From: Shewanella sp. VB17
GTDB lineage: Bacteria > Pseudomonadota > Gammaproteobacteria > Enterobacterales > Shewanellaceae
Length of the DNA stretch: 64,000 nt
Reading direction: 5' to 3'
Assembly: GCF_013248905.1 (NCBI RefSeq)
Contig: NZ_JABRVS010000001.1
Span: 2,976,001 to 3,040,000 of the forward strand
Position numbers and translations under genes: made by a program. Under the pieces are notes generated by a model, which worked only from the letters and a program-made list of their open reading frames with translations, had not been told where the DNA came from and searched no databases. Of the stretch, positions 45,494 to 54,946 are shown piece by piece. How positions within the stretch are numbered: position 1 is the stretch's first letter; each line of letters opens with the position of its first letter.

Positions 45494-45807
45494 TTATTGA
45501 TTAAAATATTTATCAGCTAATCCTGTCGTATTGCCAGTAATGCGTGTTTTTTTCCCCTTATAGTCATTGTAAAAAGCAGCATGACTTAGGCGGGAAAACT
45601 CACCCTCTCTGTGATAATAAATGACACGAGTTTTTGCTTAGATTCACTCACAGGCATACGAGTGGGAATATCGCCATCAGCTGCAGTCAACCAAGCAATC
45701 AGATCAAGATCGAGATGAGCAAGCCCTTCATTCTGGCTAAGTTGTTTCGCTAAGGTTGATTTTCCCGAACCTGAATTACCAAAAATAACAATCCGTTTCA
45801 CATACAC
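45494..45807 (-). pseudogene. P-loop kinase gene with internal deletion
   Basis: The N-terminal part (from ATG at 45807) is intact: IVIFGNSGSGKSTLAKQL carries Walker A, then LDLIAW and IPTRMPVSESKQKLVSFI; it ends at a stop at 45586. In the next frame, the following bases encode EFSRLSHAAFYNDYKGKKTRITGN to a stop at 45494, which matches the usual C-terminal end of this adenylate/shikimate-kinase-like family (about 170 residues). Roughly 90 middle codons are therefore missing and the frame is broken. The product would be a non-functional 73-residue fragment. Confidence 0.65.
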
Positions 45808-46010
45808 TCCTGCAAAAATTGAACACTCAGAATAAACACAATGATTATCGAAGACATTAGCGACTTAAAACGTAATATCGATGTTTATCTCGTCATTTAG
45901 ATACATATTGAAATAGTTTCACTTAATTCGAACATAGTAACGGTATTGAATATCATGCTAATAAAAAGGCCAACACAGAGCTGACCTTTGGTCTTATTTG
46001 AGGCTAAATG

Positions 46011-48065
46011 CTATTTTTTTTCAGTCCAGCGATCCATCCAACCTAAGACCTTGGCATACCACTGTTCAAGATTGTCAGGGGTTAAGATCCAATGATTCTC
46101 ATCTGGGTAAATAAGTAATTCTGACGGGATCCCCTTGCGCTGCATGGCACTAAATGCAGCTAAACCTTGCCCATAAGGTACACGGAAATCTTGCTCACCA
46201 TGGATAACCAGCATGGGGGTTTTCCAATTTTCAACATAGTTAACCGGGTTAAACTTCTCGTATAAGTCTTTGTTATCTTCATATGTGCCACCAAATTCAT
46301 GCTCAGGAAACCATAATTCCTCTGTGACATAATACATAGAGCGCATATCAAACAAACCCGCATGATTAACGAGGCAATTAAAACCATCACTCCAATTACC
46401 TTGGATCCAATTCATCATATAACCACCATAGGATCCGCCCAAGGCGCAGGTACGGTTGCCATCAAGCCACTGTTGCTGCTGAGTGACCGCAGCCAATCCT
46501 TTTTGCAGATCTTCAAGTGGCTTGCCACCCCAATCTTTCGTAATCGAATCTGTAAACGCTTGACCATAGCCAGTAGAGCCATGAAAATCAATCATCACAA
46601 CACCGTAACCCGCACCAGCCCATAATTGTGCATTCCAACGACTGCTAAATGAATTACCAAACGAGCCTTGTGGGCCGCCATGAACCAGAAAAGCGATAGG
46701 GTACTGTTTGCCTACTTGATAATTTGTTGGCTTAATCCAGTAACCATAAACCTCTTCATTGTTCCAACCTTTAAAACTAAACTGTTCAAAATCACCAAAT
46801 TTAATCTTGGCTAAGTTTTCCTTGTTTACGTTAGTTAAACGTTGTGTCCCTTGACCGTCTAAATTTATTCGATGTAAATCACCAGGTTTATCTAAACTTT
46901 TGTGGTTGAATATGATTTTATCATCGGTAACGCCAACGATACTATTACTGCCGTCATCAAATAAGGTTTTCACGTCACCAAACTGAGTATTCACTTCAAA
47001 TATAGTGACTTGGCCTACGTCTTGAGCCGTGACATATAAGGTGCGATTATCTTTACCAAAGGTCATTGCACTGGGACTACGATCCCATAATGGTGCAACT
47101 TCTTTTTCCTGTCCAGTCACAGTATCACGTAACATGATCCGATAACGATCAGCCTCAAAACCTGGTTTTGTCATCGCGAAATACGCTAAATAACGACCAT
47201 CGGCTGAATAAGTAGGCTGTGAATCCCAGGCTTTATTTGCTTTTGTTAAGTTAACGACTTCACCACCAGAAACCGACACTTGCCACAGATCATAATTCGT
47301 ATTCCAAGCTTGGTCTTTACTGGGGGCTTTTGCTGTATAAACGACATGTTTACCATCGGGAGTGAAGGTCACTTCTTCCATCCCTGAAAAAGGTTTTGGT
47401 GGAGTATCAGTGTCTAAACCAGCTGTGACATCTGTAGCGGTTGAGATCTTTTCACCGTTAAGCTGAGCCACAAACAGGTGACTACGAGCGTGATCTCCCC
47501 AAGTATCCCAATGTCTCACCATCAGCTGCTTATATTCACGGCCTGTTGACTTGCGTTTTTCTTCGGCAACAAACTTGGTTTTAGAACAAGCTAAATCTTT
47601 ACAATCTGGAAAAACACGCAGGTTAAACACCACTTGTTTTGAATCTAGTGAAAGCTTAAAACCTTCAATATCCAATGGCAGATCAGAGACTTGAATTGCT
47701 TCTCCCCCTGAAAGTGATAAAGCGTATAATTGATTCGTACCATGACGATCAGCCAAAAAATACAGGGTTTTATCATCAGCAGAAAAAGCCACACTATGCT
47801 CAGTACCGCTCCCCGATGTCAATTGCTTTACTGTACTTTTTTCTTCAGACAAATCTTGGATATAAAGATCAGAATTGGCCTTTCCTTTACTATCAATTTT
47901 TTTGATAGCATAGACCAATTGTTTACCATTATGAGAGAGTGCCGCTGAGTGTAGTGTATTGATTTTAACTAAGTGTTGAACCGTAAAATCCTCAGTTTGA
48001 GAGGCTTGAACGGCACTTGCTATTCCGACACTAGTCAGGGCAAGTATGAGCGCAGATTTTTTCAT
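46011..48065 (-). CDS. S9 family prolyl oligopeptidase-type peptidase
   Basis: 684 residues with a signal peptide (MKKSALILALTSVGIASAVQA), so it is probably periplasmic. A seven-bladed propeller occupies about residues 30-390, followed by an alpha/beta-hydrolase domain with nucleophile Ser in GGSYGGYMMNW (about 528-538), Asp in GEQDFRVP (about 625-632) and His in ENHWIL (about 658-663), the Ser-Asp-His triad in family order. It resembles acylaminoacyl-peptidase and dipeptidyl-peptidase type enzymes that trim short peptides. It is transcribed alone. Confidence 0.92.
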   Translation of the reverse strand: MKKSALILALTSVGIASAVQASQTEDFTVQHLVKINTLHSAALSHNGKQLVYAIKKIDSKGKANSDLYIQDLSEEKSTVKQLTSGSGTEHSVAFSADDKTLYFLADRHGTNQLYALSLSGGEAIQVSDLPLDIEGFKLSLDSKQVVFNLRVFPDCKDLACSKTKFVAEEKRKSTGREYKQLMVRHWDTWGDHARSHLFVAQLNGEKISTATDVTAGLDTDTPPKPFSGMEEVTFTPDGKHVVYTAKAPSKDQAWNTNYDLWQVSVSGGEVVNLTKANKAWDSQPTYSADGRYLAYFAMTKPGFEADRYRIMLRDTVTGQEKEVAPLWDRSPSAMTFGKDNRTLYVTAQDVGQVTIFEVNTQFGDVKTLFDDGSNSIVGVTDDKIIFNHKSLDKPGDLHRINLDGQGTQRLTNVNKENLAKIKFGDFEQFSFKGWNNEEVYGYWIKPTNYQVGKQYPIAFLVHGGPQGSFGNSFSSRWNAQLWAGAGYGVVMIDFHGSTGYGQAFTDSITKDWGGKPLEDLQKGLAAVTQQQQWLDGNRTCALGGSYGGYMMNWIQGNWSDGFNCLVNHAGLFDMRSMYYVTEELWFPEHEFGGTYEDNKDLYEKFNPVNYVENWKTPMLVIHGEQDFRVPYGQGLAAFSAMQRKGIPSELLIYPDENHWILTPDNLEQWYAKVLGWMDRWTEKK

Positions 48066-48232
48066 TATTATTATCGTCGTCTTTGTTGATTGCTGTGTTA
48101 TTTATGCCTGAGTCACTGCGAAATGCTCGCTTCTGAGCTTCCTAAGTATGACTGAACAAGGCGTGATTGAGAAAAGCGTTATTCTCCAGCCGACAGTATA
48201 GATACATTTTTCTATACGGAAAGTACATTATC

Positions 48233-48262
48233 AAAATAAGGAGGCGTAAACCTCCTTATTTT
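48233..48262 (-). terminator. Hairpin terminator after the fumarase gene
   Basis: Perfect 12-base stem AAAATAAGGAGG / CCTCCTTATTTT with a six-base loop, 20 bases after the fumarase stop. On the minus strand the 3' arm ends in TTATTTT, giving a partial T run. Confidence 0.8.
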
Positions 48263-48282
48263 ATTTCACTATTTGTAAGTGA

Positions 48283-49821
48283 TTAACTTAATTTAACTTT
48301 CCAAATAGCCGGACCCGTTTCGTGTGCATTCACCCCATTAGAATCCACAGCGACAGTCACTGGCATGTCTTGTACGTCAAACTCGTAAATCGCTTCCATG
48401 CCAAGATCAGCAAAGGCGACAACACGGGATTGTTTAATCGCTTTAGAGACAAGATAAGCAGCGCCACCGACAGCCATCAAGTAAACCGCTTTATTCTTTT
48501 TAATGGATGCTACCGTCGCAGGACCACGTTCGGCTTTACCTATCATTCCCATGAGTCCAGTTTGCTCTAACATCAGATCGGTGAACTTATCCATACGTGT
48601 CGCCGTTGTCGGACCCGCAGGGCCAACGACTTCATCACCGACAGGATCAACAGGTCCAACATAATAGATAAATTTACCCGTAAAATCGACCCCTTCAGGT
48701 AAGCCTTCACCTGATTCAATCAAGCTTTGGATCCGCTTGTGTGCAGCATCTCGGCCTGTTAGCATCTTGCCGTTAAGCAGTAAAGTATCACCACTTTCCC
48801 ACTGTTCGATATCGGCTTGAGTGACAGTATTAAGGTCAACTCGGCGCGTATTTTCACCCACTTCACGGGTGATCACAGGCCAATCTTCCAGTGATGGTGG
48901 AGGTAATAGTGCTGGGCCCGTTCCGTCGAGATGAAAATGTACGTGCCGTGTTGCTGCGCAGTTCGGGATCATCACGACGGGTTTTGAAGCTGCGTGAGTA
49001 GGTGCAGATTTAATTTTAACATCCAGTACAGTGGTTAATCCGCCGAGTCCTTGTGCGCCAATCCCCAGTTTATTCGCACGTTCAAAAATGTCTATACGCA
49101 TCTTCTCTTCTGTGGTTTCTGCGCCTTTCACTTGCAACTCATGAATATCGACCGGATCCATTAATGATTCTTTGGCCATCACAGCCGCTTTTTCAGCCGT
49201 GCCGCCAATGCCGATCCCTAGCATGCCTGGTGGACACCAGCCAGCTCCCATGGTCGGTAAGGTTTTTTCAACCCAAGCAGCCACATCATCAGAGGGATTT
49301 AGCATGGCCATTTTTGATTTATTTTCTGATCCACCACCTTTAGCGGCAATCGCCACATCGACATGATGACCTGGCACCATCTCGATATGCACAACGGAGG
49401 GAGTATTATCTTTGGTGTTCTTACGTGTACCAGCAGGATCAGCGACGATGGAGGCACGCAGTGGATTATCAGGATTAGTATAAGCTTGCCTTACCCCTTC
49501 ATCGACCATCTGCTGAACAGTCATGTCAGTCTTGTCCCATTTTACCGCCATGCCCACTTTAACAAAGCAAGTAACGATACCTGTATCTTGGCACAGAGGA
49601 CGTTTACCTTCAGCTGACATACGAGAGTTAATTAATATCTGTGCAATGGCATCTTTCGCTGCATTGCTTTCCTCACGTTCATAAGCCTCAGACATCGCAT
49701 CAATGAAATCTTTGGGATGGTAATACGAGATGTATTGCAGTGCATCAGCAACACTTTCAATAAGATCAGCTTGCTTTATGATGATTTCGTTACTCACAGA
49801 CTCTTCCTTTTTATCGGACAT
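48283..49821 (-). CDS. fumA: Class I fumarate hydratase (iron-sulfur)
   Basis: 512 residues, a little shorter than the 548 of Escherichia coli FumA. The three cluster-binding Cys are in PLCQDTGIV, GWCPPGML and NCAATRHVHF, and the C-terminal half has PVDPVGDEVVGPAGPTTATRMDKF. The [4Fe-4S] enzyme interconverts fumarate and malate in the TCA cycle; FumA and FumB types cannot be told apart here. The 209-base gap to the divergent pabB gene contains both promoters and the inverted repeat CAAGTG / CACTTG near 49910-49929. Confidence 0.95.
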   Translation of the reverse strand: MSDKKEESVSNEIIIKQADLIESVADALQYISYYHPKDFIDAMSEAYEREESNAAKDAIAQILINSRMSAEGKRPLCQDTGIVTCFVKVGMAVKWDKTDMTVQQMVDEGVRQAYTNPDNPLRASIVADPAGTRKNTKDNTPSVVHIEMVPGHHVDVAIAAKGGGSENKSKMAMLNPSDDVAAWVEKTLPTMGAGWCPPGMLGIGIGGTAEKAAVMAKESLMDPVDIHELQVKGAETTEEKMRIDIFERANKLGIGAQGLGGLTTVLDVKIKSAPTHAASKPVVMIPNCAATRHVHFHLDGTGPALLPPPSLEDWPVITREVGENTRRVDLNTVTQADIEQWESGDTLLLNGKMLTGRDAAHKRIQSLIESGEGLPEGVDFTGKFIYYVGPVDPVGDEVVGPAGPTTATRMDKFTDLMLEQTGLMGMIGKAERGPATVASIKKNKAVYLMAVGGAAYLVSKAIKQSRVVAFADLGMEAIYEFDVQDMPVTVAVDSNGVNAHETGPAIWKVKLS

Positions 49822-50030
49822 AATAGAGATTCACTCCAACAGCTTTTATCGCCGTCATAATTATTGTTATTCACCTTGCTCTGGACCTATGATACCCCGC
49901 TATCCCCACAAGTGGAATATGACACTTGGGCCTACTGCCACTTACAATGCGATTATTTTAATTCTAGCTGATGGTTATGATACTCTATCGATAAGTTACA
50001 GGGGAATACCACATTTATTAAGGTTTATCG

Positions 50031-51455
50031 ATGACTTTTCTAGCATCGCCTCAGCTTGCTTCGTGTAAGCTGACTTGGAAGCACACTACCACAGAGTTAT
50101 TTTCATATTTTTCACACCAACCTTGGGCCATGTTACTTGACTCTGCCAATGCGAAGCATGTTGATGCTAAATACGACATCATTGTGTGCGATCCTGTTGC
50201 CACAATCATCACCGAAGCAAATAGGACTGAAGTCACCCATTTTAATGCTGCTAAAGTGAGTAAAGTGGTACACGTAGATATTGATCCATTTGATGTAATT
50301 AAATTAAGCCTTGCTCAATACTTTCCTCACTCATTAGCCAGTCCATATCCATTCTCTGGTGGGGCGATGGGATGTTTTAGTTATGATTTAGGCCGACAAA
50401 TAGAAATATTACCTTCCATTGCACAAAAGGATATTGAATTAGCCGAAATGAATATCGGCTTGTATATGTGGGCGCTTATTTACGATTATCAATTGGCCTG
50501 TTGGACGTTAGTGCATTACCAAGGTCAGGATGCTCTGAATCATAAATTAGCCGAGCTTAACGCGTTAATCAAAAAACCTGTGACTCAAAAAGACTGCCCT
50601 TTTTCATTAACAAGTCACTGGTATAACCAGACTTGCCGTCAACAATACTTAGAAAAATTTAATAAAATACATCATTATCTGCACAGTGGTGATTGCTATC
50701 AGATTAATTTAACTCATCGATTTGAAGCTGATTACCATGGTGATGAATGGCTCGCTTATGTTGAGTTAAGTCAAATCAACAAAGCACCTTTTTCTGCTTT
50801 TATCAGACTCGATAATGCCGCCATTTTATCGATATCACCGGAACGTTTTATACAACTGCACGGCACCGATATTCAAACTAAACCCATTAAGGGAACACGC
50901 CCAAGGTTTAACGATCCCGTAGAAGATCAACGATCTGCAACCGCCCTCTTACATGCCCCAAAAGATCGCGCTGAAAACCTCATGATAGTCGACTTATTAC
51001 GCAATGATATCGGAAAAGTGGCTCAAGCAGGATCTGTCGAGGTCCCAACACTGTTTAATATTGAAAGTTTCCCTGCTGTCCATCATCTCGTCAGTACAGT
51101 GACCGCTAAGCTCGACCCACAATACCAAGCCAGCGACCTATTAAAGGCCACATTCCCTGGCGGATCGATTACTGGCGCGCCTAAAATTCGTGCCATGGAA
51201 ATCATTGAAGAGCTTGAACCTTCACGCCGTAGCCTATACTGTGGATCGATTGGCTACATAAGCCAAGATGGCAATATGGATACCAGTATCACCATTAGGA
51301 CGTTAGTTACCCAATCAAACCGAATATATTGTTGGGCTGGTGGGGGGATTGTTGCTGACTCAATTGCAGAAGAAGAATATCAGGAAACCTATGATAAAGT
51401 GAGCAAAATTCTGCCTATTCTTAAAAACATGTCATCAAGAATAATGGAGGAGTAA
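50031..51455 (+). CDS. pabB: Aminodeoxychorismate synthase component I
   Basis: 474 residues. The chorismate-binding domain is marked by GDCYQINLTHRF, SISPERFI, KPIKGTRPR (the active Lys of PabB, where TrpE has Ala-Gly), DLLRNDIGKV, and PGGSITGAPKIRAMEII. With PabA glutaminase it makes 4-amino-4-deoxychorismate for folate. No pabA is adjacent. The next gene starts two bases after the stop, so pabB and nudL are co-transcribed. Confidence 0.94.
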   Translation: MTFLASPQLASCKLTWKHTTTELFSYFSHQPWAMLLDSANAKHVDAKYDIIVCDPVATIITEANRTEVTHFNAAKVSKVVHVDIDPFDVIKLSLAQYFPHSLASPYPFSGGAMGCFSYDLGRQIEILPSIAQKDIELAEMNIGLYMWALIYDYQLACWTLVHYQGQDALNHKLAELNALIKKPVTQKDCPFSLTSHWYNQTCRQQYLEKFNKIHHYLHSGDCYQINLTHRFEADYHGDEWLAYVELSQINKAPFSAFIRLDNAAILSISPERFIQLHGTDIQTKPIKGTRPRFNDPVEDQRSATALLHAPKDRAENLMIVDLLRNDIGKVAQAGSVEVPTLFNIESFPAVHHLVSTVTAKLDPQYQASDLLKATFPGGSITGAPKIRAMEIIEELEPSRRSLYCGSIGYISQDGNMDTSITIRTLVTQSNRIYCWAGGGIVADSIAEEEYQETYDKVSKILPILKNMSSRIMEE

Positions 51456-51456
51456 G

Positions 51457-52029
51457 GTGAATTTATCGGAACTGAGAGTGAGGTATAATGTTCATCCTTT
51501 GGTGGAACAAGCGAGCTTGCCTATATCAACAGCATTACGCCAAGCAGCCGTATTAATTGCATTCACCCAAGTCGATAACCACACTCATGTCATTTTAACC
51601 CGCAGACCGATGCATCTGCGTAACCATCCTGGACAGGTCAGCTTCCCTGGTGGCAAAGTTGAGCAATGTGATCTTGATATCATCGCCACAGCATTGAGAG
51701 AAGCGGAAGAAGAAATAGCACTGAAAGTCACGAATGTAGAAATTTTAGGGCAATATCCAAAATATAAAACCTTCACTGGGTTCGAAATCACACCGGTACT
51801 GGGCATTGTCAAAAACAGTTTTGTACCTGTTCTTGATGAGGAAGAAGTGGCCGATTTTTTTACTGTCCCCTTAAGCTTTTTATTAAACCAGAATAACCGG
51901 CTACATTACCTCCATCATAGACAAGGTATCCCCTACACCATCCATTTCATTCCGTTTAAACAACACATTATTTGGGGAGCAACCGCAGCAATTATAGAAC
52001 AATTATGTCAACAATTAACCCATGAATGA
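51457..52029 (+). CDS. nudL: CoA pyrophosphatase NudL (Nudix)
   Basis: 190 residues from a GTG at 51457, with GGAGGAG nearby upstream. The Nudix box is GGKVEQ...ATALREAEEEIAL (about 69-91), and the CoA-specific upstream signature LTRRPMHLRNHPGQVSFPG is complete, as in YeaB/NudL. It cleaves CoA to 4'-phosphopantetheine and 3',5'-ADP. The pairing with pabB is as in Escherichia coli. A convergent membrane gene begins four bases after the stop. Confidence 0.93.
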   Translation: MNLSELRVRYNVHPLVEQASLPISTALRQAAVLIAFTQVDNHTHVILTRRPMHLRNHPGQVSFPGGKVEQCDLDIIATALREAEEEIALKVTNVEILGQYPKYKTFTGFEITPVLGIVKNSFVPVLDEEEVADFFTVPLSFLLNQNNRLHYLHHRQGIPYTIHFIPFKQHIIWGATAAIIEQLCQQLTHE

Positions 52030-52033
52030 AGCC

Positions 52034-52369
52034 CTACACAAAAAACCGTAAATATAAGCCTGCTGCAACTGACACCATCAACAACAGTGGGATATTAACC
52101 CAATACCCCATTTTACTATGATGAGCAAAATAATAATTAAAAGCCAAACTAACCAAACTAATCGCCGCACATCCCCAGAGAATATACTCAAGTTGAATCG
52201 TGTACGTTTGATCCCACATTAAGCGCACTGGTGAGCCTTTACTGAAGAAATAGCCTACCTCCCTATCAGGTCTTGCCTTATCAAACACCAATAATGCATA
52301 GACGGCTAAAGACCATCCAACCACGGATAAAAATGACAATAGCAGCTGAAACATTCTCACTTTTTTCAT
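52034..52369 (-). CDS. Small hypothetical membrane protein
   Basis: 111 residues with three predicted helices (about 6-28, 57-80 and 90-109) and a short soluble loop between the first two (ARPDREVGYFFSKGS). No known motif is visible; I do not recognise it. The start at 52369 has a GGAAACGATATG context, and Shewanella genomes often carry such a gene beside asnS, so it is probably real. It is convergent with nudL, with a four-base gap. Confidence 0.6.
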   Translation of the reverse strand: MKKVRMFQLLLSFLSVVGWSLAVYALLVFDKARPDREVGYFFSKGSPVRLMWDQTYTIQLEYILWGCAAISLVSLAFNYYFAHHSKMGYWVNIPLLLMVSVAAGLYLRFFV

Positions 52370-52461
52370 ATCGTTTCCCCTAAACTCAACTTGTTAAGTA
52401 TAACAATATGCGCTTGGTCTGCATATTTCAGTCACTTACTCTGCATTAATAGGCCATAAAG

Positions 52462-52505
52462 AAAAGAGGTTTTTATCATAAAACCAAATTTTGTCTCTTT
52501 TTTTT
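52462..52505 (+). terminator. Hairpin and T run upstream of asnS
   Basis: AAAAGAG (52462-52468) can pair with CTCTTTT (52495-52501) around an inner GTTTT/AAAAC stem, and eight T follow to 52505. It lies upstream of the apparent asnS promoter, so it would stop plus-strand read-through from pabB-nudL rather than attenuate asnS. Confidence 0.45.
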
Positions 52506-52535
52506 ACAACAAAGCATGATTACTCTTTTTAACAC

Positions 52536-52564
52536 TTGAGAAAAGACGCCAGCAAGGTAATATA
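52536..52564 (+). promoter_or_regulatory. asnS: Probable sigma-70 promoter of asnS
   Basis: TTGAGA (52536-52541) and AATATA (52559-52564) are 17 bases apart, giving transcription from near 52571 and a leader of about 40 bases before the asnS ATG. The -10 match is only moderate. Confidence 0.5.
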
Positions 52565-52609
52565 AGCGTCTGAATTTTTATAACACGTTCTCTGGAGAAC
52601 TAAGCAGCA

Positions 52610-54010
52610 ATGAGCATTACATCTGTCGCTTCTGTATTTAAAGGTGAATTTGCGATCGGTTCGCAAGTTACTGTTCGTGGTTGGGTAAGATCTCGCCGAG
52701 ATTCTAAGGCTGGGATATCTTTTCTCGCCGTTTATGATGGTTCCTGCTTTGATCCTATTCAGGGTGTAGTGCCAAATAGTTTACCGAATTATGATGAAGA
52801 GATCTTAAAGCTAACGGCCGGTTGCTCTCTCGTTATGACTGGCGAAGTCGTTGACTCTCCAGGTAAAGGGCAAGCATTCGAACTTCAAGTGACTCATGTT
52901 GAAGTCGCAGGTTGGGTCGATAACCCTGAAACCTATCCAATGGCTGCTAAACGACACTCTATTGAGCACCTAAGAGAGCTTGCTCACTTACGCCCACGCA
53001 CTAATATCATTGGGGCTGTGGCGCGAGTCAGAAACAGCTTATCTCAAGCCATTCACCGTTTCTACCATGAACAAGGTTATATTTGGGTATCGACGCCACT
53101 TATCACAGCGTCTGATTGTGAAGGTGCAGGCGAAATGTTCCGCGTATCGACGTTAGATCTGGAAAACCTTCCCCGTACGGATGAAGGCAAAGTAGACTAC
53201 AGTGAAGATTTTTTCGGGAAAGAATCTTTTTTAACAGTCTCAGGCCAGCTTAACGCTGAAACTTATGCCTGTGCACTGTCAAAAGTCTATACATTCGGTC
53301 CCACTTTCCGTGCAGAAAACTCTAATACAAGTCGTCACTTGGCTGAATTTTGGATGGTTGAACCTGAAGTCGCATTTGCCGATCTTGATGATATAGCAGG
53401 TCTTGCTGAGCAGATGCTTAAATTCTGTTTTAAAGCCGTACTTGAAGAGCGTCGTGATGATTTAGAATTCTTTGCTCAACGCGTTGATAAGACCGTCATT
53501 GAGCGTCTTGAATCTTTTGTTGAAAGCGATTTTGCCCAAGTCAACTATACCGATGCCATTGAGATCCTCAAAGCATGCGATAAAAAGTTCGAATATCAGG
53601 TTGAATGGGGCATTGACTTGCATTCAGAACATGAACGCTATCTAGCTGAAGAACACTTTAAAGCTCCTGTGGTGGTCAAAAACTACCCTAAAGACATTAA
53701 AGCTTTCTATATGCGTCTCAATGACGATGGTAAAACTGTTGCCGCAATGGACGTACTTGCGCCTGGTATTGGTGAAATCATTGGTGGTGCACAGCGTGAA
53801 GAGCGTTTAGATGTTCTCGATGCTCGCCTCGAAGAAATGCAACTTAATAAAGAAGACTACTGGTGGTACCGTGATATGCGCCGTTACGGCACTGTCCCAC
53901 ACGCTGGATTTGGATTAGGTTTCGAACGTTTAGTATCGTATGTCACTGGTGTCTCTAACATCCGTGATGTGATCCCATTCCCTCGAGCGCCAAAATCAGC
54001 CAGTTTCTAA
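52610..54010 (+). CDS. asnS: Asparaginyl-tRNA synthetase
   Basis: 466 residues, as in Escherichia coli. The N-terminal OB-fold anticodon-binding domain (about 15-100) begins VTVRGWVRSRRDSKAG; class II motifs follow in the catalytic domain: FYHEQGYIWVSTPLIT (motif 1), TFRAENSNTSRHLAEFWMVE (motif 2) and GFGLGFERLV (motif 3). It charges tRNA-Asn directly. The start follows CTGGAGAACT. A strong terminator follows the stop. Confidence 0.98.
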   Translation: MSITSVASVFKGEFAIGSQVTVRGWVRSRRDSKAGISFLAVYDGSCFDPIQGVVPNSLPNYDEEILKLTAGCSLVMTGEVVDSPGKGQAFELQVTHVEVAGWVDNPETYPMAAKRHSIEHLRELAHLRPRTNIIGAVARVRNSLSQAIHRFYHEQGYIWVSTPLITASDCEGAGEMFRVSTLDLENLPRTDEGKVDYSEDFFGKESFLTVSGQLNAETYACALSKVYTFGPTFRAENSNTSRHLAEFWMVEPEVAFADLDDIAGLAEQMLKFCFKAVLEERRDDLEFFAQRVDKTVIERLESFVESDFAQVNYTDAIEILKACDKKFEYQVEWGIDLHSEHERYLAEEHFKAPVVVKNYPKDIKAFYMRLNDDGKTVAAMDVLAPGIGEIIGGAQREERLDVLDARLEEMQLNKEDYWWYRDMRRYGTVPHAGFGLGFERLVSYVTGVSNIRDVIPFPRAPKSASF

Positions 54011-54030
54011 CCATTAGACACTTCTCTCAT

Positions 54031-54056
54031 AAAACGCCTTCACGGGCGTTTTTTTT
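54031..54056 (+). terminator. asnS: Rho-independent terminator after asnS
   Basis: Eight-base stem AAAACGCC / GGCGTTTT with a six-base loop, followed by an eight-T run to 54056; 20 bases after the asnS stop. Confidence 0.9.
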
Positions 54057-54084
54057 CACTCAACAACCCACCACGGTGATTCGA

Positions 54085-54534
54085 TTAATCTGCTACCTCA
54101 ACGTGCTCATCTAAATGGGTAACCAATGTGCACTCTAAGCGTTCTAATATCCTGTAAATATTGGATATTTCATACATCACACCAAAATTATCATGTATAT
54201 AAGCTTGTACATCACAGCCATGTAATGGATCTGCACTTTGGATTGCGAGACGGGATGTTATAAACCTAGACAATTGCTGTATTTGTTCATCATTTAACGC
54301 GGCTGGTCTCCCTGTGTGTTTTTTCGCCTTCAATCCCTCTAAACCTAAGGCTAAATAGCTTGTGATCCATTTATTCACACTTGTACGGCTTACTTTGAGA
54401 TAATCTGCGATCTGGTATCGCGATTTCCCCTCTTGAAAATGAAGCAAAGCAAGTAACTTTAATTTCATTCGCGCATTGGTCTCTTTACGAATAAGTTGCA
54501 TTAAGTTTTTAGTCTCACACATGCTAACAGCCAT
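54085..54534 (-). CDS. Helix-turn-helix protein like the N-terminus of IS630 transposases
   Basis: 149 residues from the ATG at 54534 (GTG at 54537 is possible; GGAG lies upstream). It has a winged HTH (YQIADYLKVSRTSVNKWI, about 40-57), the GLEGLKAKKHTGRPAAL link and a second HTH-type region (ADPLHGCDVQAYIHDNFGV... NIYRILERL) as in IS630-family transposases, and stops where the DDE catalytic domain would begin. No transposase remnant follows. It may be a domesticated or truncated transposase that now acts as a DNA-binding protein. Conserved stand-alone copies would favour the first. Confidence 0.7.
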   Translation of the reverse strand: MAVSMCETKNLMQLIRKETNARMKLKLLALLHFQEGKSRYQIADYLKVSRTSVNKWITSYLALGLEGLKAKKHTGRPAALNDEQIQQLSRFITSRLAIQSADPLHGCDVQAYIHDNFGVMYEISNIYRILERLECTLVTHLDEHVEVAD

Positions 54535-54537
54535 CAC

Positions 54538-54946
54538 TCAGTTCTCCATATTTACCTTAAAATGTCGCTTTACAATGAATGTTCCACATCCATTACCACT
54601 CACACTTAATAACACTCTCAAACGATTGGTAGCACAAGATCACATCACACACCAGCAACTACCAAATAACATTACCTATACAAACCGATACCTATTATTG
54701 GATAAAATTGTTAATCCGCTGCGTAAAGTACAACTTAATGTGTAGTACATAACAACTACTTAGACAAATTTACCCCCTTTAAAGGGCAAATAAGACCCAT
54801 TTATAACCAATTAAGGAGTATGACTCGATGTACTAATAATCATTCTCTTACATTTAACCGCACTAAGTACTGATGCCGCAATAGTTGATTTTTCAACCAG
54901 AAAGTCGGATACTAAAAGTTAACTATGGTAGTATGAAGAGGTATAT
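54538..54946. other. Intergenic region between the HTH and flagellin-like genes
   Basis: 409 AT-rich bases between divergent genes. A 12-base palindrome CCCTTTAAAGGG near 54776-54787 is the only clear motif. A 56-codon plus-strand frame from an ATG near 54574 has no recognised features. No sigma-28 type flagellar promoter was identified with confidence. Confidence 0.35.

Noticed and set aside
49730..50068. 112-codon plus-strand frame spanning the fumA-pabB gap
   Set aside because: Antisense to the fumA start and overlapping pabB in another frame, with low-complexity composition; a shadow frame.
54577..54745. 56-codon plus-strand frame upstream of the flagellin-like gene
   Set aside because: No ribosome-binding site and no protein-family features.
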